DNA of 64,000 nt from Comamonadaceae bacterium (GCA_947448735.1 CANFOS010000001.1:124001-188000); one strand, 5' to 3'; positions 7,482 through 17,778 are shown, numbered from the stretch's first letter. Program-made: numbers and translations. Notes: generated from the sequence alone by a model not told the origin.

Positions 7482-10400
7482 TCACGGGCTACTTGCGAGT
7501 TCGGCCCCTGCCCGCGCCCGTAGCGTCTCATACAAGCCCGAACGATTCAGCAAAATATTGAGCATGCCACGCAGCACGACTGGTGAATTCAACGCCTTGG
7601 TGCTCATGGCTGTGTGGGCGTCGTACGATTCAATGATGGCGTTCTGCAATGCGCTTGCCAGATCAGGAGAGTTTGAAAACTGCTCTTTGGTGTTGTTACT
7701 GGCCTGCTGCTGTAGCGTTTTGGACTCAGACACTTTGCCAAGAATGGTGCCATTGACGTAGCGCAGCTGGTCCTGCTCACTGGTGTCAGCGCCAAACAGG
7801 TCGTTGAGCTTCTCGATAAGCTCGGCCATGTAGGCTATTTGCTTTTCCTGCACACCGCCAGTACCTGCCGCTGAAATCGGGGCCAGCTGAAGCGGATCGC
7901 CCTCGCCCAAGGGCATGGCTTTTTTACCCAAGTTCTTCAAATTGTGGTGCGTCAGCACCACTTTCGACAGGTCGATGCCTTCACGCTCCCGGCCAAACAC
8001 CAGCAAGGGCATCAGCCGCCTGAAAAAGATGGCGCGACTTTCGATCGCAGTATTGCCATAGTCAAAGATTTGCGACAAGAAGGTGTACAGCCGGATGTAG
8101 GCACCCATGTCACCCTTGAACAAGATCAGTGCGTCCAGCTCGTCCTGCGCCGCCTTTATTGCCTTGGCATCGTCCTTGTCCGTGGCCCGCTTCAATGCTT
8201 CCTGCGCAGCCTTGTAGCGCTTAAGGATACGGTCAAGCACCGGCTCCAGCGCATGTATCAATTCGCTCTGCTTGGCGTTCGGGTTTAGCTCGACGGCCAC
8301 GACCCTGTGCACCTCAAAGTCGTCGTAGTGGCCAGCGCTGTCTAGTTTGGCGCGCAGGTTAAAGACCAAGTTAGGGTCTGTGGTAGCCGACAGCTCTGCC
8401 GTGGTGTGATAGGCCTTGAAGGCCGCCAGCACATCAACCGCGTCGTTCACAAAGTCCAGCACATAGGTGGTGTCCTTGCCAGGGTACGCGCGGTTCAAGC
8501 GGCTCAGCGTCTGCACGGCCTGAATGCCGGCCAGGCGTTTGTCGACGTACATGCCGCACAGCAAAGGTTGGTCGAAGCCGGTCTGAAACTTGTTAGCCAC
8601 CAGCAGCAGCTGGTAATCGGTGCCCTTGAACGCTTCGCGAATGTCTCGCCCTTTAAGCTGCGGGTTCAACGCTTGGCTGTTTTCAGTAAAACCATCCGGG
8701 CCTGATGCCTTGTCATCTACCTCGCCAGAAAACGCCACCAGCGTGCCAATCGCGTAGCCGTGCTCTTTGATGTAGCGCTCCACCGCCAGTTGCCAGCGCA
8801 CCGCCTCCAGGCGACTGCCTACGACCACCATGGCCTTGGCCTTGCCTTGCAACAGCGGCGCGACGAAGGTGCGGAAATGCTCCACAACGACTTCAACCTT
8901 TTGCGCGATGTTGTACGGGTGCAGCCGCACCCAGCCCATGATGCCCTTCATGGCGGCACTGCGTTCAACTGCCTTATCGTCAATTTCTTTGCCGTCATGG
9001 GCCAGCTTGAACGCCAGGCTGTAGGTCGTGTAGTTTTGCAGCACGTCCAGAATGAAGCCTTCTTCAATCGCTTGCCGCATGGAATACACATGAAACGGCT
9101 TAGGCACGTTGTCCGGTGCTGGTTTGCGCGTGGGGTCAGGCCGGGTGCCAAACAGCTCCAGCGTCTTGTTCTTGGGCGTGGCAGTAAAGGCCACAAAGGT
9201 GATGCCGCCATCTTCCGCTCTGCTGGCCATCTGGGCCGCAAGAATATCTTCGCTGCTGACCTCGCCGCCGTCGGCAATATCCAGCACTTCATCGGGAGAC
9301 AAAAGCGCCTTGAGCTTGCTGGCCGCCTCGCCGGTTTGTGAGCTGTGCGCCTCGTCTGCAATCACCGCAAAGCGCTTGCCCTGCGCCGCAGCTAGCTCGC
9401 GGACTGCGTCCAGTGCAAAGGGGAAGGTCTGAATGGTGCACACCACAATTTTTTTATTGCCAGACAGTGCTTCGGCCAGCGCAGCGCTCTTGCTGCCATC
9501 GGTGTTTTTAATGGTCGCCACAACGCCGCTGGTGCGCTGAAAGTCAAACAAGGCATCTTGCAACTGGCCGTCGATCACATTGCGGTCAGACACCACCAGC
9601 ACCACGTCAAACACCTTTTTGGCCTGGGCGTCGTGCAACTCGGCCAGACAGTGCGCCGTCCAGGCGATGGAATTGGTTTTACCTGACCCTGCGCTGTGCT
9701 GTACCAGGTATTTGGTGCCTGGCCCATCTGCCAACACAGCAGCTTGCAGCTTGCGCGTCACATCCAGCTGGTGGTAGCGCGGGAAGATGATTTTTTCAAT
9801 CTGCTGCTTCTTGTCCCGCTGGGCGATCAGGTAGCGGCCAATGATTTCAAGCCAACTCTCGCGTGCCCAAACCTGCTCCCACAAATAGGCCGTGCGGTGG
9901 CCACCCGCCGGGTTGACCGGGTTACCAGCCGCACCCCCATTACCCAGGTTGAAGGGCAAGAACACCGTGGCAGGCCCCACCAGTTGGGTAACCATGGCCA
10001 CCTCTTTGTTGCTCACTGCGAAGTGAATCAATGCCCCCGACGGGAATGACAACAAGGGCTCTGGTGCCTGGCCTTTTGGCTTGGGGTGGCGGTCAAAGCG
10101 GTACTGGTCAATGGCATCCCCAATGCTTTGGGTGAAGTCGGTCTTGAGTTCCACGGTGGCCACAGGCAGGCCATTGAGGAACAACACCAAGTCGATGCTG
10201 TTTTCGCAATGCAGCGAATAGCGTACTTGACGCACCACCCGCAGCCGGTTGGCGCTGTAGCGGGCAAGGATGTCGGTATTGATGGCCAGCGCAGGTTTGA
10301 ACTCGGCCAGTTTCAGTGGCGCTTTTAAGCCCAATAGCTCCACGCCATGGCGCAGCACATCGAGCGTGCCGCGCTGGTTCAGCTGGTCACGCAGGCGGGC

Positions 10401-10613
10401 GAGCAGGGTTTCCGCGGATTTGTTGCCGTGGTTTTTGGTCAGCGTTTCCCAGGCTTTGGGCTGGGTGGCCTGTACCCAAGCCAACACATCGGCAGGAAAG
10501 ATGGCGAGTGTGCGGTCGTAGCCTGCGGCATCACCCTCCCCATACAGCCAACCGCGGGATGCGAGGTGTTGGCAAATTTCCAGCTCGAAGCTGATTTCTT
10601 TATGGATTTGCAT
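7482..10613 (-). CDS. hsdR: Type I restriction endonuclease subunit R
   Basis: Motor and nuclease subunit of the type I restriction enzyme, 1,043 residues. The N-terminal nuclease shows Asp141 (SIDLVLF) and the E-x-K pair Glu155/Lys157 (VELKT). The translocase has Walker A HSAGSGKT (306-313), DEAH (420-423), FTATP and further helicase motifs. It cleaves DNA lacking the host methylation after ATP-driven translocation, together with HsdM and HsdS. All key residues are intact. It is the last gene of the operon, and its start overlaps the 3' end of the preceding DUF6680 gene by 14 bases, implying coupled translation. Confidence 0.95.
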   Translation of the reverse strand: MQIHKEISFELEICQHLASRGWLYGEGDAAGYDRTLAIFPADVLAWVQATQPKAWETLTKNHGNKSAETLLARLRDQLNQRGTLDVLRHGVELLGLKAPLKLAEFKPALAINTDILARYSANRLRVVRQVRYSLHCENSIDLVLFLNGLPVATVELKTDFTQSIGDAIDQYRFDRHPKPKGQAPEPLLSFPSGALIHFAVSNKEVAMVTQLVGPATVFLPFNLGNGGAAGNPVNPAGGHRTAYLWEQVWARESWLEIIGRYLIAQRDKKQQIEKIIFPRYHQLDVTRKLQAAVLADGPGTKYLVQHSAGSGKTNSIAWTAHCLAELHDAQAKKVFDVVLVVSDRNVIDGQLQDALFDFQRTSGVVATIKNTDGSKSAALAEALSGNKKIVVCTIQTFPFALDAVRELAAAQGKRFAVIADEAHSSQTGEAASKLKALLSPDEVLDIADGGEVSSEDILAAQMASRAEDGGITFVAFTATPKNKTLELFGTRPDPTRKPAPDNVPKPFHVYSMRQAIEEGFILDVLQNYTTYSLAFKLAHDGKEIDDKAVERSAAMKGIMGWVRLHPYNIAQKVEVVVEHFRTFVAPLLQGKAKAMVVVGSRLEAVRWQLAVERYIKEHGYAIGTLVAFSGEVDDKASGPDGFTENSQALNPQLKGRDIREAFKGTDYQLLLVANKFQTGFDQPLLCGMYVDKRLAGIQAVQTLSRLNRAYPGKDTTYVLDFVNDAVDVLAAFKAYHTTAELSATTDPNLVFNLRAKLDSAGHYDDFEVHRVVAVELNPNAKQSELIHALEPVLDRILKRYKAAQEALKRATDKDDAKAIKAAQDELDALILFKGDMGAYIRLYTFLSQIFDYGNTAIESRAIFFRRLMPLLVFGREREGIDLSKVVLTHHNLKNLGKKAMPLGEGDPLQLAPISAAGTGGVQEKQIAYMAELIEKLNDLFGADTSEQDQLRYVNGTILGKVSESKTLQQQASNNTKEQFSNSPDLASALQNAIIESYDAHTAMSTKALNSPVVLRGMLNILLNRSGLYETLRARAGAELASSP

Positions 10614-11154
10614 GGGTTTTTTCAGCGGCCGGCGCGTGTGCCGATTGCCTTACCTCAACAGGAATGGTGACCTCTCCCCTGAACAAGCCAGCAAATCCCC
10701 TGCGGATAATTTCTTGATCGGCTTCGATAACTGCGTGCCCTTGTGGCGTGTAAACCTTTTTGATGTCGACCTCATCAAAGTCATATTCCAAAAACTGTGA
10801 CATCGCCAAAAGAAGACCAAAAAGTAAGTCTCTGCGTTTCGCCTCCCAATTGGGATCACCATTGGCTGGTAGAAGTAGATGTTCGTAGTAAATCTTCCAC
10901 TTCAGGTTGATGGACTTGAGTTGCCCTGTGGTGCCGTAAAACTCAATGGGCACCGCATTCAGCGCCTCAACGTGCACGGGGGACAAATTGAGTGCTCTTG
11001 TAGACATCAACGTCTTGAATAGCCGGGTACGGGAACTGTTTGTCTCGCGGTTACGCTCAAGCAGCTTTTGAATCTGTACAGCCATGATGGGGCCTAGAAA
11101 TGTGACGCTCATTATCAAAATGTCTGTGAATTTGACCGACCAATCAACTTGCAT
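10600..11154 (-). CDS. DUF6680-like single-pass membrane protein embedded in the hsd operon
   Basis: Protein of 184 residues with one N-terminal transmembrane helix (about 10-28, TDILIMSVTFLGPIMAVQ) followed by a basic, then mixed, cytoplasmic region. Recognisable features are FKTLMSTRALNLSPVHVEALN and the late segment QEIIRRGFAGLF; I recall this pattern from DUF6680, a family without known function. The gene lies between hsdS and hsdR and overlaps hsdR by 14 bases. Its DNA looks visibly richer in A+T than hsdR or hsdM. Its context suggests an accessory part of this restriction island, for example anchoring the complex at the membrane, but that is inference. Confidence 0.7.
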   Translation of the reverse strand: MQVDWSVKFTDILIMSVTFLGPIMAVQIQKLLERNRETNSSRTRLFKTLMSTRALNLSPVHVEALNAVPIEFYGTTGQLKSINLKWKIYYEHLLLPANGDPNWEAKRRDLLFGLLLAMSQFLEYDFDEVDIKKVYTPQGHAVIEADQEIIRRGFAGLFRGEVTIPVEVRQSAHAPAAEKTHANP

Positions 11155-11226
11155 GACTTCTCCATCTATTTATTTGGCTAATAGCCAATGTGCAATATGT
11201 GTAAAAAGCTAAACAACTCATAGCTC

Positions 11227-12564
11227 TCACAGCACCCCTGTCACATCAATCTGCCCGGTAACGGCGGCGGAAATCAGCGCGGTACGGCGTTCCTTCAGCA
11301 ACTCCATCAGCCGCTGCTGCTCTGCTGCCAGTGCATCAATCTTTGCTGTTTCGCGGCCCAGAAAAGTGGCAATTTCAGTTTGTTCGGTCTGGGGTGGAAA
11401 CGCTGCAATTTCGTCGAAGTATTGCGATGCGTCCAGGTTCTGAATGCCGGACGTCTGCTTGATTGATCGTGTGTTTAGGCGTACAGCATAAGCAGCAGCA
11501 TGAACGTACCGCCAGAACGACGAATCCATCCCTGGCGCTGTTTGAATACGAGCCACAAAATTTGAGCAAACGGCTGGTGTTGGGTCGTCGTAAAGCACCA
11601 CGCATCCAACCGGCTGGCATTCGCCGCCACCGGACTTTTCTAGAAGCAGATTGCCTTGCACCAACACACGCCCAGCTCGTTCGCTGTCTATGACGTTGCG
11701 AATTGTTGGTTCATTCAGTTTTACGCTCAAACCTTGGCGGTCAAAGTCAGCTACACGAACACAAGGTATGTCGTATTCGTCTTGCTTCGCCTCGTCACCC
11801 CAAACGCCATTTTTTGAACTAACGGTTGAGTGTTTGAGTCGATCAAGCTCCCAATGGCTCGGCACATAGCCCAGCCATTCGATGCCGGACGGCTTCATGG
11901 GTGCGTTGAGGTTCAGGCCCCGGGTGATGGCGTGGGAGATGACCGCCTGGCGCTTTTCTTTAAGCAACTCCATCAGCCGCCGCTGCTCTGCCACCATCGC
12001 ATCAATCTTCGCGGTTTCGCGGTCAAGGAAGGCGGCGATTTGGGCTTGTTCCAGAAGCGGTGGAACTAGCACCGGGATCGCGACTAGCGCACTTGCATTG
12101 ATCGCCGGATAGCTCACGCCTGTTGAACGCGCAATAACCTGATCAACGAAGAAGCCAGCGGAAATCAAATGTCCTAAAAAATCTGGTGTCAACTCGCCAC
12201 GCGGTCGGATTACTGCGAAACCTGTTGAAACGACAAGGTTCACTTCTGGGTCACGAATTCGCGCTATGGCTTTGAGATAGGTGCGAACAGTTGAAACGAT
12301 AACGTCGCCATGCTCGACGCACCGCCTTGCGCGCGAAGGTGCCGCAGCAAACAGCATTTCTTCTTTGGTCTTGATGCCATTAACACCATCGACGCTAGAA
12401 ATATCCACATAGGTAATTTCCGTGTCCGGAGCCGTTGCTTCGTCCAGCACGTCATCGTTGTGTGTGGTAACAGCTTTGAGCGGCACAGCTTTCCAATGCC
12501 CCGGCATCTCCCCCAGCCATTCCACGCCACTGTCCTTGTACGCCGGGTATCGCGGAAAGCTCAT
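11227..12564 (-). CDS. hsdS: Type I restriction-modification specificity subunit S
   Basis: DNA-recognition subunit, 445 residues, with two target-recognition halves. Each half opens with a G-x-EWLG-x-x-P-x-HW segment (SGVEWLGEMPGHW and SGIEWLGYVPSHW) and ends with a long conserved helix (RETAKIDAMVAEQRRLMELL and RETAKIDALAAEQQRLMELL). The two recognition domains differ from each other, so a bipartite asymmetric target is expected. The start overlaps the hsdM stop (ATGA). The recognition domains look less GC-rich than the conserved helices, consistent with domain shuffling by recombination. Confidence 0.93.
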   Translation of the reverse strand: MSFPRYPAYKDSGVEWLGEMPGHWKAVPLKAVTTHNDDVLDEATAPDTEITYVDISSVDGVNGIKTKEEMLFAAAPSRARRCVEHGDVIVSTVRTYLKAIARIRDPEVNLVVSTGFAVIRPRGELTPDFLGHLISAGFFVDQVIARSTGVSYPAINASALVAIPVLVPPLLEQAQIAAFLDRETAKIDAMVAEQRRLMELLKEKRQAVISHAITRGLNLNAPMKPSGIEWLGYVPSHWELDRLKHSTVSSKNGVWGDEAKQDEYDIPCVRVADFDRQGLSVKLNEPTIRNVIDSERAGRVLVQGNLLLEKSGGGECQPVGCVVLYDDPTPAVCSNFVARIQTAPGMDSSFWRYVHAAAYAVRLNTRSIKQTSGIQNLDASQYFDEIAAFPPQTEQTEIATFLGRETAKIDALAAEQQRLMELLKERRTALISAAVTGQIDVTGVL

Positions 12565-14321
12565 GCCGTCAGCCCACCAATCATGCGCAGAATGTTGTCG
12601 GTCACACCCTTCAGCTCGGCATCAATCTCGGCCAGTGGGCGTGGTGGCTTGAAGACGTAGAAGTGGCGGTTAAAAGGAATCTCGTAACCCACCTTGGTTT
12701 TGTCGGCGTCTAGCCAAGCATCGGGGGCGTGGGGCAGCACCTCGCGCTTGAAGTAGGTTTTGATGTCTTCGCTAAGCGGCACGTTCTCGGTATCGCGCAG
12801 GCTGCTGTCGGGCATGGGTTTGCCTTTGCCCTTGCCTTTGGTGCCCAGCACCACCTTGCCTTCAGAATCGCGCTCGGGGCGCTCAACGGTGATGGTTTGG
12901 TAACCAAAGGCCTCGTTGGCAAAAATGCGGCTGATGGGCACGGGGCTGCCGTTTACCTGTCGGATCAGTTCTTCAAAGTCACCAAACAGGCGGGTGATGT
13001 CGTCGATGTGCTCGGCGCTCAGCTCTTTGCGTTTTGACCCAAGGCTCTTGCGCATCTTCTGCCAGAAGCTGCTGGCATCGATCAGTTGCACCTTGCCTTT
13101 GCGGGCCTTGGGCTTGCGGTTGCTGACAATCCACACATAGGTGCTGATACCGGTGTTGTAAAACATGTCGGTGGGCAAGGCGATGATGGCTTCGACCAAA
13201 TCGTTTTCCAGCACATAGCGGCGAATCTCGCTTTCGCCACTGCCTGCGCCACCGGTAAACAGCGGTGAGCCGTTCAACACAATGCCAAAGCGGCTGCCGC
13301 CATCGACCGCCGGGCGCATTTTTGCGATCAGGTGCAACAAAAACAGCAGCGAGCCATCGCTAACCCGTGGCAAGCCGGGGCCAAAGCGTCCGTTGTAGCC
13401 TTGGCTTTCGGCCTCTTTGCGGATGGTGGCCTCGATCTTCTTCCACTCCACGCCAAAGGGCGGGTTGCTCAAGGCGTAGTCAAACACTTTGCCAGGCAGG
13501 CCATCGGCAGATAGGGTGTTACCAAAAATGATGTTGGCAATGTCCTGGCCTTTGATCAGCATGTCGGCCTTGCAGATGGCGTAGGACTCGCTGTTGAGCT
13601 CTTGGCCGTACATCACCAGCCGGGCATCGGGGTTCAGGCTGGCCAAATGTTCGCCCGCCACGCTGAGCATGCCACCAGTGCCTGCTGTTGGGTCATACAG
13701 GCTGCGCACCACGCCGGGCTTGGTCAGCGCGGCATCGTCCTCAATGAAAAGCAGGTTGACCATCAGGCGGATAACCTCACGCGGGGTGAAGTGTTCACCG
13801 GCGGTTTCATTGGACAGTTCGGCAAATTTGCGAATCAGCTCTTCAAACACCGCACCCATTTCGGCGTTGCTGACTACATCTGGATGCAAGTCGATGGCGG
13901 CGAACTTCTCGGTGACCATGTACAGCAGGCCAGACTTGGCAAGCTTGTCGATTTGGGTGTGGAATTCAAAGCTCTCAAAAATGTCGCGTACCGCTGGGCT
14001 GAAGGCTTGCATGTAGGCGCGCAGGTTCTCGCCAATGTTCATCTGATCGCCCATCAACTTCGTCAGGTCCAGTGGCGAGGTGTTGTAAAAAAACTGCCCT
14101 GACTTCTTGAGCAGGAACGGCTCAGGGTTAAGCCCAACTTTCGCTCGGGCAAGCTTCTCAGCCAGAACGGCTTCTTTGGTCGGTTGAAGTACGCAGTCAA
14201 GGCGGCGCAAAACGGTAAAGGGAAGGATGACCTTGCCATATTCAGACTGTTTGTAATCGCCGCGCAGCAGGTCGGCAACGGACCAGATAAATGAAGACAG
14301 GTTGGGACTTTGGCTGAACAT
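12561..14321 (-). CDS. hsdM: Type I restriction-modification N6-adenine methyltransferase subunit M
   Basis: Methylates adenine in the sequence chosen by HsdS, protecting the host and forming the core of the restriction complex; 586 residues. An N-terminal helical HsdM domain is followed by the S-adenosylmethionine motif DPTAGTGGM (210-218) and the catalytic NPPFG (286-290). FTPREV (about 178-183) is also typical. First gene of hsdM-hsdS-DUF6680-hsdR; overlaps hsdS by four bases. Expression must come from the 14322-14532 region shared with the divergent ABC exporter. Confidence 0.95.
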   Translation of the reverse strand: MFSQSPNLSSFIWSVADLLRGDYKQSEYGKVILPFTVLRRLDCVLQPTKEAVLAEKLARAKVGLNPEPFLLKKSGQFFYNTSPLDLTKLMGDQMNIGENLRAYMQAFSPAVRDIFESFEFHTQIDKLAKSGLLYMVTEKFAAIDLHPDVVSNAEMGAVFEELIRKFAELSNETAGEHFTPREVIRLMVNLLFIEDDAALTKPGVVRSLYDPTAGTGGMLSVAGEHLASLNPDARLVMYGQELNSESYAICKADMLIKGQDIANIIFGNTLSADGLPGKVFDYALSNPPFGVEWKKIEATIRKEAESQGYNGRFGPGLPRVSDGSLLFLLHLIAKMRPAVDGGSRFGIVLNGSPLFTGGAGSGESEIRRYVLENDLVEAIIALPTDMFYNTGISTYVWIVSNRKPKARKGKVQLIDASSFWQKMRKSLGSKRKELSAEHIDDITRLFGDFEELIRQVNGSPVPISRIFANEAFGYQTITVERPERDSEGKVVLGTKGKGKGKPMPDSSLRDTENVPLSEDIKTYFKREVLPHAPDAWLDADKTKVGYEIPFNRHFYVFKPPRPLAEIDAELKGVTDNILRMIGGLTA

Positions 14322-14532
14322 GTTTCAGAGTGTAACGTTTGAAGCAGCGATTGTGCGCTGCGCTTTTGCCGGGGGAAGACTCTTGTGCCAGGGCCAAACT
14401 CATATGTAAGCAGCGCCGCTGAATCGATGAAAACCACATTTGCGCTGGTTTTTTCACACGCTTTTTTATGGATGGCTCGGCCCAGGCACACCGCATGCGC
14501 CCTGCCCCTAACAGCCGCCTACACTCAAGCCC

Positions 14533-16323
14533 ATGACCTCTGAACGCGCCAAAGCCAAAAGCCCCAAATCATTGTCTGGACTGCTGCCGTTTTTGCGGCC
14601 CTACCGGGGCCGGATTGCGCTGGCTGGCTTTTTTCTGGTGATGGCGGCGGTGTCGACGCTGGTGTTTCCGCTCGCGCTGCGCAGTTTGATTGACGGTGGC
14701 CTGGTCAATGGCGACACCAGTGCTGCGGGCAAAGGTGGCCAGTTGATGGCGCTGCGCAACCATTTTTTTGAGCTGTTTGGCGTGGCGGCAGCGCTTGGCT
14801 TGTTTTCTGCCGGGCGGTTTTACATGGTGAGCTGGCTGGGCGAGCGGGTGACCGCTGACTTGCGCAACGCGGTGTACGGCCATGTGCTCAAGCAAAGCCC
14901 CCAGTTTTTTGAAACCACCCAAACCGGTGAGGTCTTGAGCCGCCTGACGGGCGACACCACGCTGGTGCAAACGGTGGTGGGCTCGTCGCTCAGCATGGGG
15001 CTGCGCAACATGGTGATGGGCATAGGCGCGATTGCCATGCTGGTCTATACCAACCCGTATTTGATGCTGCAAATCGTTGGTGCGCTGATCGTGATCGTGG
15101 CACCGACGGTGATTTTTGGCCGGCGGGTACGCAAGCTGTCGCGTGCCAGCCAAGACCGGGTGGCTGATTCAAGCGCCATAGCCGCCGAAGTCTTGAACGC
15201 CATACCGGTGGTGCAAAGCTATGCGGCTGAGGGGCGCGAGGCCGAGCGCTTTAACCAGTCGTCCACCAACGCGTTTAATGTGGCGATACGGCGATCGCTG
15301 GCGCGCACGGTGCTGGTGGCTTTCATCATCATTGCCACGTCAGCCGCTTTGCTGTGGGGCCTGTACCAAGGCACGCAGGCGGTGATGCGCGGCGACATCA
15401 CGGCGGGGCATTTGGGCCAGACGGTGGTGTATGTGATTATTTTGGCCAGCGCGTCTGCGGTGCTGGGTGAAACCTACGGCGACCTGCTGCGAGCCGCCGG
15501 TGCCACCGAGCGGCTGATGGAACTGCTGGACTCGGCATCGCCGATTCATTCGCCTGCCAACCCAACGCCAGCCCCGGTGATTGAAGCGGGCAGCGCGGTT
15601 GAGTTTGACGCGGTCAGTTTCAATTACCCGTCGCGGCCGCTGCAATCGGCGCTTGGCAACTTCAGCATGCGGGTGGCGCCGGGCGAAACCGTGGCCATTG
15701 TCGGCCCCAGCGGTGCCGGCAAAAGCACGGTGTTTCAGTTGTTGCTGCGCTTTTATGACCCGCAGTCGGGCCGCATTGCATTAGACGGCGTTGCCACGCG
15801 TGACATGTCCTTGTCAGAGCTGCGCCAGCGGGTAGGCATCGTGCCGCAGGACGCGGTGATTTTTTCAAGCAGCGCTTTAGAAAACATTCGCTACGGCAAA
15901 CCCGACGCCACCGACGATGAGGTCAAGGCCGCCGCCACAGCCGCGTTTGCCGATGAGTTCATCCAGCGGCTGCCCGAAGGCTACGACACCTTTTTGGGCG
16001 AGCGGGGTGTGCGCCTGTCGGGTGGGCAGCGCCAGCGCATTGCGATTGCGCGGGCGATGCTGAAAAACTCACCCCTGCTGCTGCTGGACGAAGCCACCAG
16101 CGCCCTTGACGCCGAAAGCGAACGCATGGTGCAGGCGGCGCTTGAATCGGCCATGAAGGGGCGCACAACGCTGGTGGTGGCGCACCGGCTGGCAACGGTG
16201 CAGCAAGCTGACCGCATTTTGGTGCTGGACCACGGCCAACTGGTGGAACAAGGCACGCACACGGAGCTGGTGGCACGCGGCGGCGTTTACGCCCGGCTGG
16301 CGGCGTTGCAATTTACCAGCTAG
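14533..16323 (+). CDS. ABC exporter, MsbA-related (fused permease-ATPase)
   Basis: Half-transporter of 596 residues that dimerises in the inner membrane and exports a lipid or other hydrophobic compound. Six transmembrane helices fill about residues 25-320. The ATPase domain has Walker A GPSGAGKST, signature LSGGQRQR, Walker B LLLLDEATS and the switch histidine in VAHRL. The length and domain order fit the MsbA-related ABCB group rather than true MsbA; the substrate is unknown. It is divergent from hsdM and stands alone, followed by a small hairpin. Confidence 0.88.
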   Translation: MTSERAKAKSPKSLSGLLPFLRPYRGRIALAGFFLVMAAVSTLVFPLALRSLIDGGLVNGDTSAAGKGGQLMALRNHFFELFGVAAALGLFSAGRFYMVSWLGERVTADLRNAVYGHVLKQSPQFFETTQTGEVLSRLTGDTTLVQTVVGSSLSMGLRNMVMGIGAIAMLVYTNPYLMLQIVGALIVIVAPTVIFGRRVRKLSRASQDRVADSSAIAAEVLNAIPVVQSYAAEGREAERFNQSSTNAFNVAIRRSLARTVLVAFIIIATSAALLWGLYQGTQAVMRGDITAGHLGQTVVYVIILASASAVLGETYGDLLRAAGATERLMELLDSASPIHSPANPTPAPVIEAGSAVEFDAVSFNYPSRPLQSALGNFSMRVAPGETVAIVGPSGAGKSTVFQLLLRFYDPQSGRIALDGVATRDMSLSELRQRVGIVPQDAVIFSSSALENIRYGKPDATDDEVKAAATAAFADEFIQRLPEGYDTFLGERGVRLSGGQRQRIAIARAMLKNSPLLLLDEATSALDAESERMVQAALESAMKGRTTLVVAHRLATVQQADRILVLDHGQLVEQGTHTELVARGGVYARLAALQFTS

Positions 16324-16350
16324 CGATGGGGTGAATTGAAGCGCTGCCCT

Positions 16351-16373
16351 AACTATGCGTTTTTTGCATAGTT
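16351..16373 (+). terminator. Hairpin after the ABC exporter gene
   Basis: AACTATGC and GCATAGTT form an 8-base stem around a T-rich loop (GTTTTTT), 28 bases after the exporter stop. No T-tract follows, so termination is only possible. Confidence 0.4.
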
Positions 16374-16458
16374 ATAACCAAAGCTGGCCTTGGACTTTTG
16401 ACAGGCAGGCTCCTACAGTCTGGACCTCTTTGCAAGATGCCCAACCCAGGAGTTATGA

Positions 16459-17778
16459 ATGTCACACGCAAGCGCCGCCCAGCCAGTCGCCGTCGATCAC
16501 GGCCAACACCCCCTGCCCTCGTATCTGGATGCCAGCAACCTAGGCCCTTGGGGCAACTACCTGCAACAGGTTGACCGCGTCATACCGCACCTGGGCAGCC
16601 TGGCGCGTTGGGCCGAAACCCTCAAGCGGCCCAAGCGGGTGCTGATTGTCGATGTGCCGATTCACATGGACAACGGTACGGTGGCGCACTTTGAAGGCTA
16701 CCGGGTGCAGCACAACGTCTCGCGCGGGCCCGGCAAAGGCGGCGTGCGATTTCACCAGGATGTGACGCTGTCTGAAGTGATGGCGCTGTCGGCCTGGATG
16801 TCTGTGAAGAACGCAGCGGTGAATGTGCCCTACGGTGGGGCCAAAGGCGGCATTCGGGTGGACCCGAAAAAGCTGTCGCTTGGCGAGCTGGAACGCATGA
16901 CGCGCCGCTACACCAGCGAGATCGGCATCATCATTGGCCCGAACAAAGACATCCCCGCACCAGACGTGAACACCAACGAGCAAATCATGGCCTGGATGAT
17001 GGACACCTATTCGATGAACACGGGCTCCACCTCAACCGGCGTGGTGACGGGCAAACCGATTGATTTGGGCGGCTCGCTTGGCAGGCGTGAAGCCACCGGG
17101 CGCGGCGTGTACACGGTGGGCTGCGAAGCGGCGCATCACCTGGGCATGGAGATCAAGGGCGCGCGCGTGGCGGTGCAGGGCTTTGGCAATGTGGGCGGTG
17201 TGGCGGGCAAACTGTTTGCCGAGGCCGGCGCGCGCATTGTGGCGGTGCAAGACCACAGCGGCACGATTTACCAGGGTGCTGGCCTGGACGTGCCGGCGCT
17301 GTTGCAGCATGTGCTGGAGACCGGTGGTGTGGGCGGCTTTGCCAAAGCGGAAGTGATTGCGAACGAGGCCTTCTGGGACGTGGACTGCGACATCTTGATA
17401 CCCGCTGCGCTGGAGCAACAAATCACCGCTGACAACGCAGGCCGCATCAAAGCCCGCATGATCATCGAAGGTGCCAACGGCCCGACCACACCAGCCGCCG
17501 ATGACATCTTGCAGTCACGTGATATTTTGGTGCTGCCCGACGTGATTGCCAATGCAGGGGGCGTCACCGTCAGCTACTTTGAATGGGTGCAGGACTTTTC
17601 GAGCTTTTTCTGGGACGAAGAAGAGATCAACGCACGGCTGGTCAAAATCATGAAGCATGCTTTTGCCGCCGTGTGGGATGTCGCGCAAGACCAAAAAGTC
17701 AGCTTGCGAACGGCCACCTTTATTGTGGCCTGCAAGCGAATTTTGCACACCCGCGAGTTACGCGGTTTGTACCCTTAA
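16459..17778 (+). CDS. gdhA: Glutamate dehydrogenase (Glu/Leu/Phe/Val dehydrogenase family)
   Basis: Interconverts glutamate with 2-oxoglutarate and ammonium using NAD(P). The 439-residue length is that of hexameric enzymes. Substrate-binding GKGGVRFH (about 92-99), the active-site lysine in YGGAKGG (Lys129) and the dinucleotide motif GFGNVG (241-246) are intact. AGGAG stands upstream; an overlapping ATG four bases earlier is out of frame. It belongs with glnA, ntrBC and amtB in this window as part of ammonium assimilation, though it has its own unit. Confidence 0.93.
   Translation: MSHASAAQPVAVDHGQHPLPSYLDASNLGPWGNYLQQVDRVIPHLGSLARWAETLKRPKRVLIVDVPIHMDNGTVAHFEGYRVQHNVSRGPGKGGVRFHQDVTLSEVMALSAWMSVKNAAVNVPYGGAKGGIRVDPKKLSLGELERMTRRYTSEIGIIIGPNKDIPAPDVNTNEQIMAWMMDTYSMNTGSTSTGVVTGKPIDLGGSLGRREATGRGVYTVGCEAAHHLGMEIKGARVAVQGFGNVGGVAGKLFAEAGARIVAVQDHSGTIYQGAGLDVPALLQHVLETGGVGGFAKAEVIANEAFWDVDCDILIPAALEQQITADNAGRIKARMIIEGANGPTTPAADDILQSRDILVLPDVIANAGGVTVSYFEWVQDFSSFFWDEEEINARLVKIMKHAFAAVWDVAQDQKVSLRTATFIVACKRILHTRELRGLYP

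Noticed and set aside
4698-14321. tRNA-Ser as attachment site of an integrative island
   Set aside because: No integrase gene and no second copy of the tRNA 3' end were found in the window.
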